From assembly GCF_021165935.1 (NCBI RefSeq), contig NZ_CP088953.1:2589501-2653500 (forward strand): a DNA stretch of 64,000 nucleotides, read 5' to 3'. The DNA is from Microbulbifer elongatus (lineage in GTDB: Bacteria > Pseudomonadota > Gammaproteobacteria > Pseudomonadales > Cellvibrionaceae). This document shows, piece after piece, positions 27,416 to 37,438 of the stretch (its first letter is position 1; each line of letters begins with the position of its first letter). Made by a program: the position numbers and the translations under genes. Under the pieces are notes generated by a model. It was not told where the DNA came from. It saw only the letters and a list, made by a program, of their open reading frames with translations, and searched no databases.

Positions 27416-27645
27416 GCTGCGAGTGACTTCTTCTTATACCTATAGGTTAGGTGCCGACCGGCCAGACGCGCCGGGACCAGTGGCTGACGATGTGTGGCTG
27501 CTCTCTTCGCGGTGCACCTCGAGGCTTGTGTCAGGCTCTCCAAGGCTTAAGCCCCCGCTCCGGGTTTCCTATTCTTCCGGGCCCAAAAGGCCCAGAAATT
27601 TTTAAAACCTACTAAATCTACCAACTTAGAACTAGGCACAGGCGT

Positions 27646-28986
27646 ATGAGAAAGATCCGTCGGGGATTGGATTTACCCATATCCGGCGCGCCCGAGCAGG
27701 TCATCCACGATGGCCCTGCAGCCAAAACTGTTGCGGTGATTGGTCCCGATTACAACGGGATGAAGCCCACCATGGCAGTTGCGGAAGGGGATAGCGTCAA
27801 ACTCGGACAATTGCTGTTCACAGACAAGAAGACAGACGGTGTTCGTTACACCGCGCCGGCCGCCGGCCGTGTGGTTGCAGTCAATCGCGGTGTTCGCCGT
27901 GTGCTGCAGTCCGTCGTGATCGAGGTGGAAGGGGATGCAGCCGAGCAGTTTGCCAGCTACAGCGCTGACCAGCTCGCCACCCTGACCGCGGAGCAGGTGC
28001 GTGTGAACCTGGTGGAGTCCGGTCTCTGGACGGCACTGCGCACCCGCCCGTTCAGCAAGGTGCCGGCCCTCGACGCCCAGCCTTCTGCACTCTTTATCAA
28101 CGCCATGGACACCAATCCGCTGGCCGCCGATCCCGTTGTGGTGATCGCCGAGCAGCGCGATGCGTTCGCCCAGGGTGTTGAGATTCTGTCCAAGCTCGCG
28201 GACAAGACCTTTGTCTGCACCGCGCCGGACGCCGACATCCCTGTGCCCAGCGCTGCAAATGTTCAGCGCGAAGCCTTCGCCGGCCCGCACCCCGCCGGTC
28301 TTTCCGGTACCCACATTCACTACCTGCACCCGGTCAAGCCTGGTCGCCAGGTGTGGTCTATCGGTTATCAGGACGTGATTGCCGTGGGCAAGCTGTTCGA
28401 AACCGGCAAACTGTACACCGACCGCGTAGTCGCCCTGGGCGGCCCCCGCGTGACCAACCCACGTCTGCTGCGCACCCGTCTCGGTGCCGATCTGACAGCG
28501 CTGGTTGCCGGTGAAATCGAAGGTGACGACAACCGCGTTATCTCCGGTTCTGTTTTCGGTGGTCGCACCGCAAATGGACCGCTGGCCTACCTCGGCCGTT
28601 ACCACAACCAGGTGAGTGTGCTGGAAGAGGGCCGCGAGCGCCCAATGTTCCACTACTTCACCCCCGGTGCGAACCGCTTCTCCGTGCTGCCGATCTACAT
28701 CAGCCGCTTTATGAAGAGCAAACGGTTCGATTTCACCACCAGCACCAATGGCTCCGAGCGCGCGATGATGCCCATCGGCACTTACGAGCGTGTGATGCCA
28801 TTGGACGTATTGCCGACCCAGCTGCTGCGCGCGCTGGTGGTAGGTGATACCCAGGTTGCCCAGCAGTTGGGTGCTCTCGAACTGGACGAAGAAGATCTGG
28901 CTCTGTGCACCTTTGTGTGCCCGGGCAAGTACGACTTCGGCTCCATTTTGCGGGACAACCTCACCCGTATTGAGAAGGAGGGTTAA
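27646..28986 (+). CDS. nqrA: Na+-translocating NADH:quinone reductase subunit A
   Basis: 446 residues, standard length; starts [20 protein letters not shown], the family signature. NqrA is the peripheral cytoplasmic subunit of the sodium-pumping NADH dehydrogenase and takes part in quinone-site formation. It opens a six-gene operon, with nqrB two bases after its stop. A long leader with a structured hairpin precedes it. Confidence 0.98.
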   Translation: MRKIRRGLDLPISGAPEQVIHDGPAAKTVAVIGPDYNGMKPTMAVAEGDSVKLGQLLFTDKKTDGVRYTAPAAGRVVAVNRGVRRVLQSVVIEVEGDAAEQFASYSADQLATLTAEQVRVNLVESGLWTALRTRPFSKVPALDAQPSALFINAMDTNPLAADPVVVIAEQRDAFAQGVEILSKLADKTFVCTAPDADIPVPSAANVQREAFAGPHPAGLSGTHIHYLHPVKPGRQVWSIGYQDVIAVGKLFETGKLYTDRVVALGGPRVTNPRLLRTRLGADLTALVAGEIEGDDNRVISGSVFGGRTANGPLAYLGRYHNQVSVLEEGRERPMFHYFTPGANRFSVLPIYISRFMKSKRFDFTTSTNGSERAMMPIGTYERVMPLDVLPTQLLRALVVGDTQVAQQLGALELDEEDLALCTFVCPGKYDFGSILRDNLTRIEKEG

Positions 28987-28988
28987 GG

Positions 28989-30200
28989 ATGTTGCGTAAA
29001 CTACTCGACTCCATGGAGCCGCATTTCCATAAGGGCGGCAAATACGAAAAGTTCTACGCGCTGTACGAAGCGATCGACACCGGTCTTTTCCAGCCAGCAG
29101 ACCGCACCAAGGCCACCGCACACGTGCGCGACGGTATCGACCTGAAGCGCATCATGATCACTGTGTGGGCCTGCGCCATGATCCCGATGTTCTACGGTAT
29201 GTGGAACGTGGGCTTCCAGGCCAACACCATCATTGCCGGCATGGAGAGTGTGGACCTGAGTGGATGGCGCCACGCCATCATCGGTGCGCTGTCCAGCTAC
29301 GACGCCAATAGTGCCTGGGATAACCTGATCCACGGTGCCATGTACTTCCTGCCCATTTACGCGGTGACCTTCATCGTCGGTGGTATTTGGGAAGTGCTGT
29401 TCGCGGCGGTTCGCGGCCACGAAGTGAACGAAGGTTTCTTCGTTACCTCCATCCTGTTCGCGCTGACCTGTCCGCCGGATCTGCCCCTGTGGATGGTGGC
29501 GATGGGTATCAGTTTCGGTGTGGTCATCGGTAAGGAAGTGTTCGGTGGTACCGGCAAGAACTTCCTCAACCCCGCACTGACCGGTCGTGCTTTCCTGTTC
29601 TTTGCCTATCCGGCGGCCATGTCTGGTGACACCGTTTGGACTGCGGTCGACGGTTACACCGGTGCGACTGCGCTGTCCGTACTGGCCAGCGAAGGTATCC
29701 AGAATGGCGCGGTGGGCGTACCTGCCGGCCAGCTGACCTGGATGGATGCGTTCCTCGGTAACATGCACGGTTCTATTGGTGAGACCTCGACCCTGGCCAT
29801 GCTGATTGCCGGTGTGATTCTGATCGGCATGAAGATCGCCAGCTGGCGTATTGTTGCCGGCACGCTGCTGGGCATGATGGCCACCGCCACCATGTTCAAC
29901 TTCATCGGCTCTGAAACCAACCCGATGTTCGGTGTGCCCTGGTACTGGCACCTGGTAGTGGGCGGCTTCGCCTTTGGTCTGATCTTCATGACCACTGACC
30001 CGGTATCCGCTGCCATGACCGACGCCGGTCGCTGGTGGTACGGCATCCTCATCGGCGTGATGTGTGTATTGATCCGCGTGGTGAACCCGGCATTCCCGGA
30101 AGGCATGATGCTGGCGATTCTGTTCGCCAACCTGTTCGCGCCGCTGTTTGACCACTTCGTTGTGCAGTCCCATATCAAACGGAGGTTGGCACGTGGCTAA
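28989..30200 (+). CDS. nqrB: Na+-NQR subunit B (covalent FMN, Na+ channel)
   Basis: 403 residues, about ten membrane helices. The flavinylation site [10 protein letters not shown] carries the acceptor Thr227, to which ApbE attaches FMN through a phosphoester bond. NqrB holds riboflavin/FMN and much of the sodium path in the family. The stop overlaps the nqrC start by 8 bases, indicating tight coupling. Confidence 0.98.
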   Translation: MLRKLLDSMEPHFHKGGKYEKFYALYEAIDTGLFQPADRTKATAHVRDGIDLKRIMITVWACAMIPMFYGMWNVGFQANTIIAGMESVDLSGWRHAIIGALSSYDANSAWDNLIHGAMYFLPIYAVTFIVGGIWEVLFAAVRGHEVNEGFFVTSILFALTCPPDLPLWMVAMGISFGVVIGKEVFGGTGKNFLNPALTGRAFLFFAYPAAMSGDTVWTAVDGYTGATALSVLASEGIQNGAVGVPAGQLTWMDAFLGNMHGSIGETSTLAMLIAGVILIGMKIASWRIVAGTLLGMMATATMFNFIGSETNPMFGVPWYWHLVVGGFAFGLIFMTTDPVSAAMTDAGRWWYGILIGVMCVLIRVVNPAFPEGMMLAILFANLFAPLFDHFVVQSHIKRRLARG

Positions 30201-30975
30201 TAAAGATTCAGTTAAAGGTACTCTGATTGTTGCGCTGGTACTGTGTATCGTCTGTTCCGTGGTGGTTTCCACCGCGGCGGTGATGCTCAAGCCCACGCAG
30301 GAAGCCAACGCTGCGTTGGACATGAAGAAGAACGTACTGCTGGCCGGTGGCCTGATCGAACCGGATCAGACCAGTGCCAAGGCTATCGAAGAAGCCTTTG
30401 GTAACGTCACCATCAAGTACGTAGATCTGCGTACTGGCAAGTTCACTGATGAAGCGCCGGAAGGCGGCAGCGGTCGCGCAGCCTCCAAAATCGCCAGCGC
30501 CAGTGAAAAACTGCCCGCGGATCAGGACACCGCCAAAATCATCCGCCGCGAGAACACCAAAGAGGTGTATCTGGTGGAAGAGAACGGTGAAATGCAGCGT
30601 ATCATCCTGCCGGTGCGCGGCTACGGTCTGTGGGGGCAGCTGTATGGCTTCCTCGCGCTGGAAAAAGACCTCAACACCGTCGCCGGTCTGGGTTTCTACG
30701 AGCACAAGGAAACCCCGGGACTGGGTGGCGAAGTGGACAACCCCCGCTGGAAATCCCAGTGGGAGGGTAAAGAGGTCTACGACGCAGACGGCAATGTTGA
30801 CCTGACAGTTGTGAAAGGCAGCGTTGACCCCAGCAGCCCGAACGCTGAACACCAGGTAGACGGACTGTCCGGTGCGACCCTGACCAGTAAAGGTGTCGAT
30901 AACCTGATCAAGTTCTGGCTTGGCGCCGACGGTTACGGTCCCTTCCTGAAAAACCTCAAAGCAGGGGATGCATAA
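30193..30975 (+). CDS. nqrC: Na+-NQR subunit C (covalent FMN)
   Basis: 260 residues from the GTG at 30193, with GGAGGTT 5 bases upstream, overlapping the nqrB end. One N-terminal membrane helix ([20 protein letters not shown]) and a periplasmic FMN-binding domain with [10 protein letters not shown]; the acceptor is Thr229. A start at 30148 is open but has no ribosome site. Confidence 0.97.
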   Translation: MANKDSVKGTLIVALVLCIVCSVVVSTAAVMLKPTQEANAALDMKKNVLLAGGLIEPDQTSAKAIEEAFGNVTIKYVDLRTGKFTDEAPEGGSGRAASKIASASEKLPADQDTAKIIRRENTKEVYLVEENGEMQRIILPVRGYGLWGQLYGFLALEKDLNTVAGLGFYEHKETPGLGGEVDNPRWKSQWEGKEVYDADGNVDLTVVKGSVDPSSPNAEHQVDGLSGATLTSKGVDNLIKFWLGADGYGPFLKNLKAGDA

Positions 30976-30977
30976 GC

Positions 30978-31652
30978 ATGAGCAAGAAATTAAAAGACAC
31001 TCTGCTGGAGCCGGTATTCAACAATAACCCCATTGCGCTGCAGATCCTTGGTATCTGTTCTGCACTGGCGGTTACCAGCTCGCTGCAAGTGACGCTGGTA
31101 ATGTGTATCGCACTGACCACGGTGGTGGCTTTCTCCAACACCGCGGTATCCCTGATCCGTAAGCAGATCCCGAACAGCATCCGGATCATCGTACAGATGA
31201 CCGTGATTGCCTCGCTGGTAATTCTGGTTGATCAGGTACTGAAGGCATACGCCTACGACATTTCCAAGCAGCTCTCGGTATTCGTTGGTCTGATTATCAC
31301 CAACTGTATCGTCATGGGGCGCGCGGAAGCCTTCGCCATGAAGCACGGTCCCAAAGACAGCTTCTTCGACGGTGTCGGTAACGGCCTGGGCTACAGTGTG
31401 ATCCTGATCGGCCTCGCGTTCATCCGTGAACTTTTCGGTGCGGGCAAACTGTTCGGCGTGGAAATCCTGCAGACCGTGAACAACGGTGGCTGGTATGTAC
31501 CGAACGGCATGCTGCTGCTGCCGCCGAGTGCCTTCTTCCTGATTGGTCTGTTTATCTGGGCGATTCGCGCCTGGAAACCGGAGCAGGTGGAAGAGGACGA
31601 GTTCAAGATTGCGCCCAACTCCAAAATGCCGTTGGCGCAACAGGAGGCCTGA
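30978..31652 (+). CDS. nqrD: Na+-NQR subunit D
   Basis: 224 residues with six membrane helices, homologous to NqrE and Rnf subunits. The cysteines of the NqrD/NqrE pair hold an intramembrane iron-sulfur centre in the known structures (visible here: IGICS-like [10 protein letters not shown] and [15 protein letters not shown]). It starts 2 bases after nqrC. Confidence 0.98.
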   Translation: MSKKLKDTLLEPVFNNNPIALQILGICSALAVTSSLQVTLVMCIALTTVVAFSNTAVSLIRKQIPNSIRIIVQMTVIASLVILVDQVLKAYAYDISKQLSVFVGLIITNCIVMGRAEAFAMKHGPKDSFFDGVGNGLGYSVILIGLAFIRELFGAGKLFGVEILQTVNNGGWYVPNGMLLLPPSAFFLIGLFIWAIRAWKPEQVEEDEFKIAPNSKMPLAQQEA

Positions 31653-31655
31653 TCG

Positions 31656-32264
31656 ATGGAACATTTTATTTCTCTCATCATCCGCGCCGTTTTCGTAGAA
31701 AACATGGCGCTGGCCTTCTTCCTGGGGATGTGTACCTTCCTCGCGGTATCCAAGAAGGTCGAAGCGGCGATAGGTCTCGGTGTTGCGGTAATCGTAGTGC
31801 TGACCATCACCGTCCCTGTAAACAACCTGATTTACACCTACCTGCTGAAAGACGGTGCGCTGGCCTGGGCCGGCTTCCCGGAGGTGGATCTGAGTTTCCT
31901 CGGTCTGCTGTCTTACATCGGCGTAATTGCAGCGCTGGTACAGATCCTGGAAATGTTCCTGGATAAGTATGTACCGGCGCTCTACAACGCCCTGGGTGTA
32001 TTCCTGCCGCTGATTACCGTGAACTGCGCCATCATGGGTGCGTCTCTGTTCATGGTGGAGCGCGAATACAATTTTGGTGAAAGTGTTGCCTACGGCTTCG
32101 GCGCCGGTCTCGGCTGGGCGCTGGCGATTGCGGCTCTGGCGGGTATCCGCGAGCGCATGAAGTACAGCGACGTACCGAACGGCCTGAAAGGCCTGGGTAT
32201 CACCTTCATTACCGTTGGTCTCATGTCGCTGGGCTTCATGTCCTTCGGCGGCATCGACATCTAA
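31656..32264 (+). CDS. nqrE: Na+-NQR subunit E
   Basis: 202 residues, six membrane helices. It carries [14 protein letters not shown] and [12 protein letters not shown], the cysteine segments that pair with those of NqrD across the membrane. NqrM, encoded downstream, is needed in Vibrio to mature this centre. Three bases separate it from nqrD. Confidence 0.98.
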   Translation: MEHFISLIIRAVFVENMALAFFLGMCTFLAVSKKVEAAIGLGVAVIVVLTITVPVNNLIYTYLLKDGALAWAGFPEVDLSFLGLLSYIGVIAALVQILEMFLDKYVPALYNALGVFLPLITVNCAIMGASLFMVEREYNFGESVAYGFGAGLGWALAIAALAGIRERMKYSDVPNGLKGLGITFITVGLMSLGFMSFGGIDI

Positions 32265-32282
32265 GCGGGGAGGTTGAATAAC

Positions 32283-33509
32283 ATGGAATTAACGGATATT
32301 TATTTCGGCGTCGGCATGTTCACCGTGATCGTGATCGCGCTGGTAGCCATCATTCTGGTTGCCCGTTCGCGTCTGGTGAACACCGGTGAAGTCAACATCC
32401 TGGTCAACGATGAGAAAACCCTCACCGTACCGGCTGGTGGCAAACTGCTGCAGACCCTGGCTGCCAACAACCTGTTCCTGGCTTCCGCCTGTGGTGGTGG
32501 TGGCTCCTGTGCGCAGTGTGTATGTGTGGTTGAAGAAGGGGGCGGCGATATGTTGCCCACCGAAGCTGCCCACTTCACCCCCCGCGAAGCGAAGGAAGGC
32601 AAGCGCCTGTCCTGTCAGGTTGCGGTCAAGCAGGACATGAAAATTGAAGTGCCGGAGGAAGTGTTTGGTGTGAAGCAGTGGGAATGCACTGTGGAGTCCA
32701 ACCCGAACGTGGCCACTTTCATTAAAGAGCTGACCCTGAAGCTGCCGGAAGGTGAGAACGTCGACTTCCGTGCAGGTGGATACGTACAGCTGGAGGCGCC
32801 GCCCCACCACGTGAAATTCTCTGACTTCGATATCGAAGAAGAGTACCGCGGTGACTGGGAGCACTTTGGTTTCTTCAAGTTGGAGTCCAAAGTCGACGAG
32901 CCGGTGGTGCGCGCCTACTCCATGGCGAACTACCCGGAAGAGAAGGGCGTTGTTAAATTCAACATCCGTATTGCGACTCCGCCGCCGCGCACCGAAGGTA
33001 TTCCACCGGGCCAGATGTCTTCCTACGTCTTCAATCTGAAGCCGGGTGACAAAATGCGTGTGTACGGTCCCTTTGGTGAGTTCTTCGCCAAAGATACCGA
33101 CAATGAAATGGTGTTCATTGGTGGTGGTGCCGGTATGGCGCCGATGCGTTCGCACATCTTTGATCAGCTGAAGCGCCTGAAAAGCACCCGTAAAATCAGT
33201 TTCTGGTACGGCGCGCGCTCCCTGCGCGAAATGTTCTACGAGGACGATTACAACGGTCTGCAGGAAGAGTTCGACAACTTCCAGTGGCATATCGCCCTGT
33301 CTGATCCGCAACCGGAAGACAACTGGGAAGGCTACACCGGCTTCATCCACAATGTGGTGTATGAAAACTATCTGAAGGACCATCCGGCGCCGGAAGATTG
33401 TGAGTACTACATGTGTGGGCCGCCCATGATGAACGCGGCAGTGATCAACATGCTGAAGAACCTGGGTGTTGAGGATGAAAACATCCTGCTCGACGACTTC
33501 GGTGGCTGA
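32283..33509 (+). CDS. nqrF: Na+-NQR subunit F (NADH dehydrogenase, 2Fe-2S, FAD)
   Basis: 408 residues from the ATG at 32283, with GGGGAGG 9 bases upstream; the TTG at 32274 is too close to that site. One N-terminal membrane helix, then a ferredoxin domain with cysteines in [14 protein letters not shown] and LSCQVAV, then a ferredoxin-NADP-reductase-like module ([11 protein letters not shown] for [14 protein letters not shown] and YYMCGPPMM for NADH). It is the electron entry point. A terminator follows 37 bases after its stop. Confidence 0.98.
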   Translation: MELTDIYFGVGMFTVIVIALVAIILVARSRLVNTGEVNILVNDEKTLTVPAGGKLLQTLAANNLFLASACGGGGSCAQCVCVVEEGGGDMLPTEAAHFTPREAKEGKRLSCQVAVKQDMKIEVPEEVFGVKQWECTVESNPNVATFIKELTLKLPEGENVDFRAGGYVQLEAPPHHVKFSDFDIEEEYRGDWEHFGFFKLESKVDEPVVRAYSMANYPEEKGVVKFNIRIATPPPRTEGIPPGQMSSYVFNLKPGDKMRVYGPFGEFFAKDTDNEMVFIGGGAGMAPMRSHIFDQLKRLKSTRKISFWYGARSLREMFYEDDYNGLQEEFDNFQWHIALSDPQPEDNWEGYTGFIHNVVYENYLKDHPAPEDCEYYMCGPPMMNAAVINMLKNLGVEDENILLDDFGG

Positions 33510-33546
33510 TCACCCATGATTGGAAGTGACAACACATCCACGAAAG

Positions 33547-33578
33547 CAGGGCCGATGTATTCGGCCCTGTTTTTGTTT
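33547..33578 (+). terminator. Intrinsic terminator of the nqr operon overlapping the apbE 5' end
   Basis: Perfect 8-bp stem CAGGGCCG (33547-33554) / CGGCCCTG (33562-33569), loop ATGTATT, followed by TTTTTGTTT. The loop holds an in-frame ATG of apbE, so termination and apbE initiation share bases. Confidence 0.85.
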
Positions 33579-34619
33579 GTGCGCCCGGGGTTTTCCAACC
33601 GCGCCACCGTCGCGCTGCTGCTGGCCCTGCTCGTCAGCCTTGCCGGCTGCAGTCAGGAAAATACGGTCTGGAAGCTGACCGGCCCCACCATGGGTACTGC
33701 CTACCACGTCACCGTGGTGGATGCGCCCGCCGGCCTGGCGCGGGCAGAATTGCAGGCCATGATCGACGCGGAGCTGGCGGCGGTGAATCAGGAAATGTCC
33801 ACGTATATTCCGGATTCCGAGCTGATGCAATTCAACGGTGGTCCTGTGTCACAGCCGGTGGCACTGTCGCCGAACCTGGCACTGGTGATCGCGCAGGCGC
33901 TGGAGATTTACCGCAACAGTGGCGGGGCTTTCGATGTCACCGTGGGGCCGCTGGTCAACCTGTGGGGCTTTGGTCCGAATCCGGAGCCGGAAACGGTGCC
34001 GGCTGCAGCGGAGATCGACAAGCTGCGCGCGCAGATCGGTTCCGATGCACTGAGGCTGGATGGTCAGAAACTCATCCGCAGTCGCCCGGTGCAGATTGAC
34101 CTGTCGGCCATCGCCAAGGGTCACGGCGTTGACCGTGTCGCAGATCTGCTGATGGAGCAGGGCGTCGCCAACTATCTGGTGGAAGTGGGTGGTGAGCTGC
34201 GCACTGCGGGAGTCAACCCGGCGGGGCAGACCTGGCGCATCGGCATCGAGCGTCCTTCTGCCGGGCAGGTGGTGCAGAAACCGATTCAGGTGGCGGGCAA
34301 GGGTATTGCCACCTCTGGCGACTACCGCAACTACTACGAGCGCGATGGCAAGCGCTACGCCCACACCATCGATCCGCGTACCGGTCGGCCGGTGGAGCAT
34401 CGCCTGGCATCCGTGACCGTGATCGCGGACACCTGTGCCATGGCCGATGGTTACGCCACCGCGCTCAATGTGATGGGGGCCGAGGCTGCGTTAAAATTGG
34501 CGGAAGAGCTGCAATTGGCGGTTTTCCTGCTGGTAAAGACCGATACCGGGTTCGAAGAGCGCGCCAGTAGTGCTTTTGCGCCCTATCTTGCAAATCAGGC
34601 TGAAAGTCAGGGGAGGTAA
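33555..34619 (+). CDS. apbE: FAD:protein FMN transferase ApbE (lipoprotein)
   Basis: 354 residues as annotated. A lipoprotein signal ends at LVSLAGC, so it is periplasmic and lipid anchored. ApbE motifs: GPTMGTAYHVTV, NLWGFGP, DLSAIAKGHGVDRV, YLVEVGGELRTAG and HTIDPRTGRPVEH. It transfers FMN from FAD to the Thr in NqrB and NqrC, encoded just upstream. The start is uncertain: ATG 33516, ATG 33555 (inside the terminator loop) or GTG 33579, which would give the most usual signal length (Cys at residue 24). A separate promoter or read-through of the terminator is required. Confidence 0.93.
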   Translation: MYSALFLFVRPGFSNRATVALLLALLVSLAGCSQENTVWKLTGPTMGTAYHVTVVDAPAGLARAELQAMIDAELAAVNQEMSTYIPDSELMQFNGGPVSQPVALSPNLALVIAQALEIYRNSGGAFDVTVGPLVNLWGFGPNPEPETVPAAAEIDKLRAQIGSDALRLDGQKLIRSRPVQIDLSAIAKGHGVDRVADLLMEQGVANYLVEVGGELRTAGVNPAGQTWRIGIERPSAGQVVQKPIQVAGKGIATSGDYRNYYERDGKRYAHTIDPRTGRPVEHRLASVTVIADTCAMADGYATALNVMGAEAALKLAEELQLAVFLLVKTDTGFEERASSAFAPYLANQAESQGR

Positions 34620-34621
34620 CC

Positions 34622-34885
34622 GTGACTATTTATATTCTTGCGTTCATTGTTGTACTGTTGGTCATTACCGGCATGGCGCTGGGTGCCATCGTGCAGAACA
34701 AGCCGCTGAAAGGTTCCTGCGGTGGTCTGAACAAGATCGGCATGAAGAAAGACTGCGACATCTGTGGCGGTGACGACGATGAATGTGAAAAAGAACAGGA
34801 GCGTCAACGCCAGGCCGCACTGGCCAAAACTGCCGCCGCCGACCTCGCGTACGATGCTGCCGCGAAAGGTAAGCAGAGGAAGTAA
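34622..34885 (+). CDS. nqrM: Na+-NQR maturation protein NqrM
   Basis: 87 residues from a GTG with GGGGAGG upstream, 2 bases after apbE. One N-terminal membrane helix (IYILAFIVVLLVITGMALGAI) and the four cysteines CGGLNK...CDICGG...CEK of the DUF539/NqrM family, which in Vibrio is needed to assemble the iron centre of NqrD/NqrE. The tail is charged and helical. Placement after apbE is the conserved order. Confidence 0.95.
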   Translation: MTIYILAFIVVLLVITGMALGAIVQNKPLKGSCGGLNKIGMKKDCDICGGDDDECEKEQERQRQAALAKTAAADLAYDAAAKGKQRK

Positions 34886-35002
34886 GCGGCCCTCCTGCGG
34901 CAGCCGCGCACACGTGCGCAACACTATTCGGATGGAGAAAGGCGTCGCCTGCTGGCGGCGCTTCCGATAACAAACGACAATGAAAAACAAGACAGTACTT
35001 CA

Positions 35003-36400
35003 ATGGCAGATTCCAAATACGATCTGGTAGTAATTGGCTCCGGTCCCGCCGGGGAAGCCGCGGCCATGAGTGCCGCCAAAAAAGGCCTGCGTTCTGCGGT
35101 CATCGAGCGTAGTGTGGCGGTCGGTGGTAACTGCACGCACAAGGGCACCATCCCCTCCAAGGCGCTGCGCCATTCCGTAAAGCAGCTGATGCGTTACAAC
35201 ACACAGAGTGTGTTCCGGGCTCTGGGCGAGCCGCGTCGCCTCACCTTTCCGCAGGTGATGCGCACGGTCAACAAGGTCATTAATCAGCAGGTGGAAATGC
35301 ACACCAGTTTCTACGCGCGTAACCGCGTCGATCTGATTATTGGCGATGCCAGATTCATGGATGCAAACCGGGTAGAAGTACAGTTGGCTGATGGTGCCAA
35401 GGAAATTATTACTGCGGAAAAATTTGTGGTGGCCACAGGCTCCCGTCCTTACCGTCCGGCAGATGTGGACTTTGAGCATCCGCGGGTGTACGACAGCGAC
35501 ACCATTCTGGATATGGAGCACACGCCGCAAGCGATCATTATTTATGGCGCCGGTGTGATTGGTTGTGAGTATGCGTCTATATTCGCCGCGCTCGGTATCA
35601 AGGTTGACCTGATCAACAGCCGTGAGCATCTGCTGGAATTCCTTGACGACGAAATCTCCGACGCGCTCAGTTACCACCTGCGCGATATGGGGGTTACCGT
35701 TCGCCACCGGGAAGAGTACGCCAAGGTGACGGGCAGTGATCGCGGCGTGGTGATGGAAATGCAATCCGGCAAGCGGATCTCTGCCGATGCCCTGCTGTGG
35801 TGTAACGGCCGCTCCGGTAACACCTCCAGTCTCGGTCTCGAAAACATAGGCCTGGAAGCCAACCACCGGGGGCAACTCGCTGTCGATGAGCACTACTGCA
35901 CATCCGTGGAGAATATCTTTGCCGTAGGTGATGTGATTGGCTGGCCTAGCCTGGCGTCGGCTTCTTACGACCAGGGGCGTGCGGTTGCGGCGGCGATTGT
36001 CGGCCGCGGCCACCGAGTGATCGAAGATGCCCCCACCGGTATTTATACGTTGCCGGAAATTTCCTCGGTGGGTAAAACCGAATCAGAACTGACCAGCGCC
36101 AAGGTGCCCTACGAAGTCGGGCGTGCTCTGTTCAAGCACACGGCGCGGGCGCAGATTTCCGGTGAGCGTGTGGGCATGCTGAAGATCCTGTTCCACATCG
36201 AGACACACGAAATTCTCGGTATCCACTGTTTCGGCGCCGAGGCCGCAGAAATCGTCCACATCGGGCAGGCGATCATGAAACAGCCGGCGCCGAACAATAC
36301 CATCGATTTCTTCGTCAATACCACGTTCAACTATCCCACCATGGCGGAAGCCTACCGCAGTGCCGCCCTGGACGGACTGAATCGGGTGATGCGACTGTGA
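35003..36400 (+). CDS. sthA: Soluble pyridine nucleotide transhydrogenase
   Basis: 465 residues, a flavoprotein of the disulfide-reductase fold. FAD motif [15 protein letters not shown]; the redox-cysteine position reads [17 protein letters not shown], i.e. without the CxxxxC pair, as in all SthA proteins. NAD(P) motif [16 protein letters not shown]-terminal interface [14 protein letters not shown]. It re-equilibrates NADPH and NADH in the cytoplasm. The thioesterase gene overlaps its stop by 4 bases. Confidence 0.97.
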   Translation: MADSKYDLVVIGSGPAGEAAAMSAAKKGLRSAVIERSVAVGGNCTHKGTIPSKALRHSVKQLMRYNTQSVFRALGEPRRLTFPQVMRTVNKVINQQVEMHTSFYARNRVDLIIGDARFMDANRVEVQLADGAKEIITAEKFVVATGSRPYRPADVDFEHPRVYDSDTILDMEHTPQAIIIYGAGVIGCEYASIFAALGIKVDLINSREHLLEFLDDEISDALSYHLRDMGVTVRHREEYAKVTGSDRGVVMEMQSGKRISADALLWCNGRSGNTSSLGLENIGLEANHRGQLAVDEHYCTSVENIFAVGDVIGWPSLASASYDQGRAVAAAIVGRGHRVIEDAPTGIYTLPEISSVGKTESELTSAKVPYEVGRALFKHTARAQISGERVGMLKILFHIETHEILGIHCFGAEAAEIVHIGQAIMKQPAPNNTIDFFVNTTFNYPTMAEAYRSAALDGLNRVMRL

Positions 36401-36864
36401 CCGAGCCTTCGGCCGACGAGTTTCGCAAGCTGATGGAGGGCGTCTTTGAACAGGTGCCCTTCGTACGGGAAATTGGCCTCAAACTGCACGACTTCAATTT
36501 CGCCGAACAGACGCTGTCGGCCAAATTCGCTCGCACGCCCAAACTGATCGGCAATCACTTCCACAATATTCTGCACGGTGGTGTCATTGCCACTGCGCTG
36601 GATACGGTGGGAGGTTTCACCGCGATGGTGGCGGCCTATCAGCGGATGGGTGGCGCCATCGACTGGGAAGAGAAGGTTCAGCGTCTCACCCGTCTGGGGA
36701 CCGTCGATATGCGGGTGGACTACTTAAAGCCCGGGCGCGGCGAGGAGTTTATCTGCGGCGGCTCAATTTTGCGGGTGGGGAACAAGCTCGTGGTGAGCCG
36801 AATGGAGTTGCACAACGAAAAGCAGGAGCTAATTTCCACCGGAACCGCTACTTTCCTGTATTGA
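36397..36864 (+). CDS. Hotdog-fold thioesterase (YigI/PaaI-like)
   Basis: 155 residues from a GTG overlapping the sthA stop (GTGA), so the two are translationally coupled. A single 4HBT hotdog domain is visible: [23 protein letters not shown] (in parts) holds the HGG motif with Asp in the helix, and [13 protein letters not shown] the second strand region. The substrate is probably an acyl-CoA or aryl-CoA; it cannot be named. An intrinsic terminator follows 26 bases after the stop. Confidence 0.9.
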   Translation: MTEPSADEFRKLMEGVFEQVPFVREIGLKLHDFNFAEQTLSAKFARTPKLIGNHFHNILHGGVIATALDTVGGFTAMVAAYQRMGGAIDWEEKVQRLTRLGTVDMRVDYLKPGRGEEFICGGSILRVGNKLVVSRMELHNEKQELISTGTATFLY

Positions 36865-36889
36865 ATCCGCGCACTGGAAAGCCGGGCAT

Positions 36890-36928
36890 AAAAAAACGCG
36901 CTCACTTTTCAGTCAGCGCGTTTTTTTA
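36890..36928. terminator. Bidirectional intrinsic terminator
   Basis: AAAAAACGCGCT (36891-36902) pairs with AGCGCGTTTTTTT (36915-36927). It serves the sthA-thioesterase transcript on + and the small exported-protein gene on -. Confidence 0.92.
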
Positions 36929-36951
36929 TGGTGAACAGGCGTGTCCCTGTA

Positions 36952-37254
36952 TCAGCCCCGGTGTTTGGCGACGGTATGAAGTACCCGGTCGTACTCGAAA
37001 TAGACAAAAAAGTCGGCATATTCCCAGCGGGTAATGGCTGGCTCACCTACCGGGCCCTGAATACTCATTGGCTCACCGAATTCCTCAGTGACCTTTTCCT
37101 GCTTCTTGCCGCGCAGGTGATTGGCCTCCACCGCGTAACCCTGTTCGCCAACGGGGACTTCGACAGTGTCTGCCTGAGAGAGTGCGGTGCCGAACAGAGT
37201 GGCGCAGGTCAGGCTGGCGAGTGTCAGGTTGCGCATGGATTTTCTTGAGAACAT
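36952..37254 (-). CDS. Small exported protein, BamE/OmlA-like fold (hypothetical)
   Basis: 100 residues, GGAGAG 6-7 bases before ATG; an internal ATG at 37236 would shorten the N-region. Signal peptide about 1-28 (ASLTCATLFGTALSQAD). The mature part, VTEEFGEPMSIQGPVGEPAITRWEYADFFVYFEYDRVLHTV, has the pattern of SmpA/OmlA (BamE-like) folds but no lipobox. Function unknown; homologous small genes lie between sthA and lolCDE in pseudomonads. The outward-facing spacer to the + strand hydrolase (184 bases) holds both promoters. Confidence 0.75.
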   Translation of the reverse strand: MFSRKSMRNLTLASLTCATLFGTALSQADTVEVPVGEQGYAVEANHLRGKKQEKVTEEFGEPMSIQGPVGEPAITRWEYADFFVYFEYDRVLHTVAKHRG

Positions 37255-37438
37255 TGGGGCTCTCCGGTCTGATTATTGGGGTCTTATCAACGACGTTGTG
37301 ACGATTAAAGCAGATATTCTGCCTAAACACGCGGCATTCTTCACGTTTTTCGTGCGCGAGGCCGCGCGGCGTCCTTTCCCGCCCGTTGCCGCCCTGTGCT
37401 AGGCTGAATCTCGAACAGGGATAACCGGACAGTCACGG

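Noticed and set aside
37187..37402. Plus-strand 71-codon frame between the BamE-like gene and the hydrolase
   Set aside because: It overlaps the signal-peptide region of the minus-strand gene and has no ribosome site or recognisable sequence.
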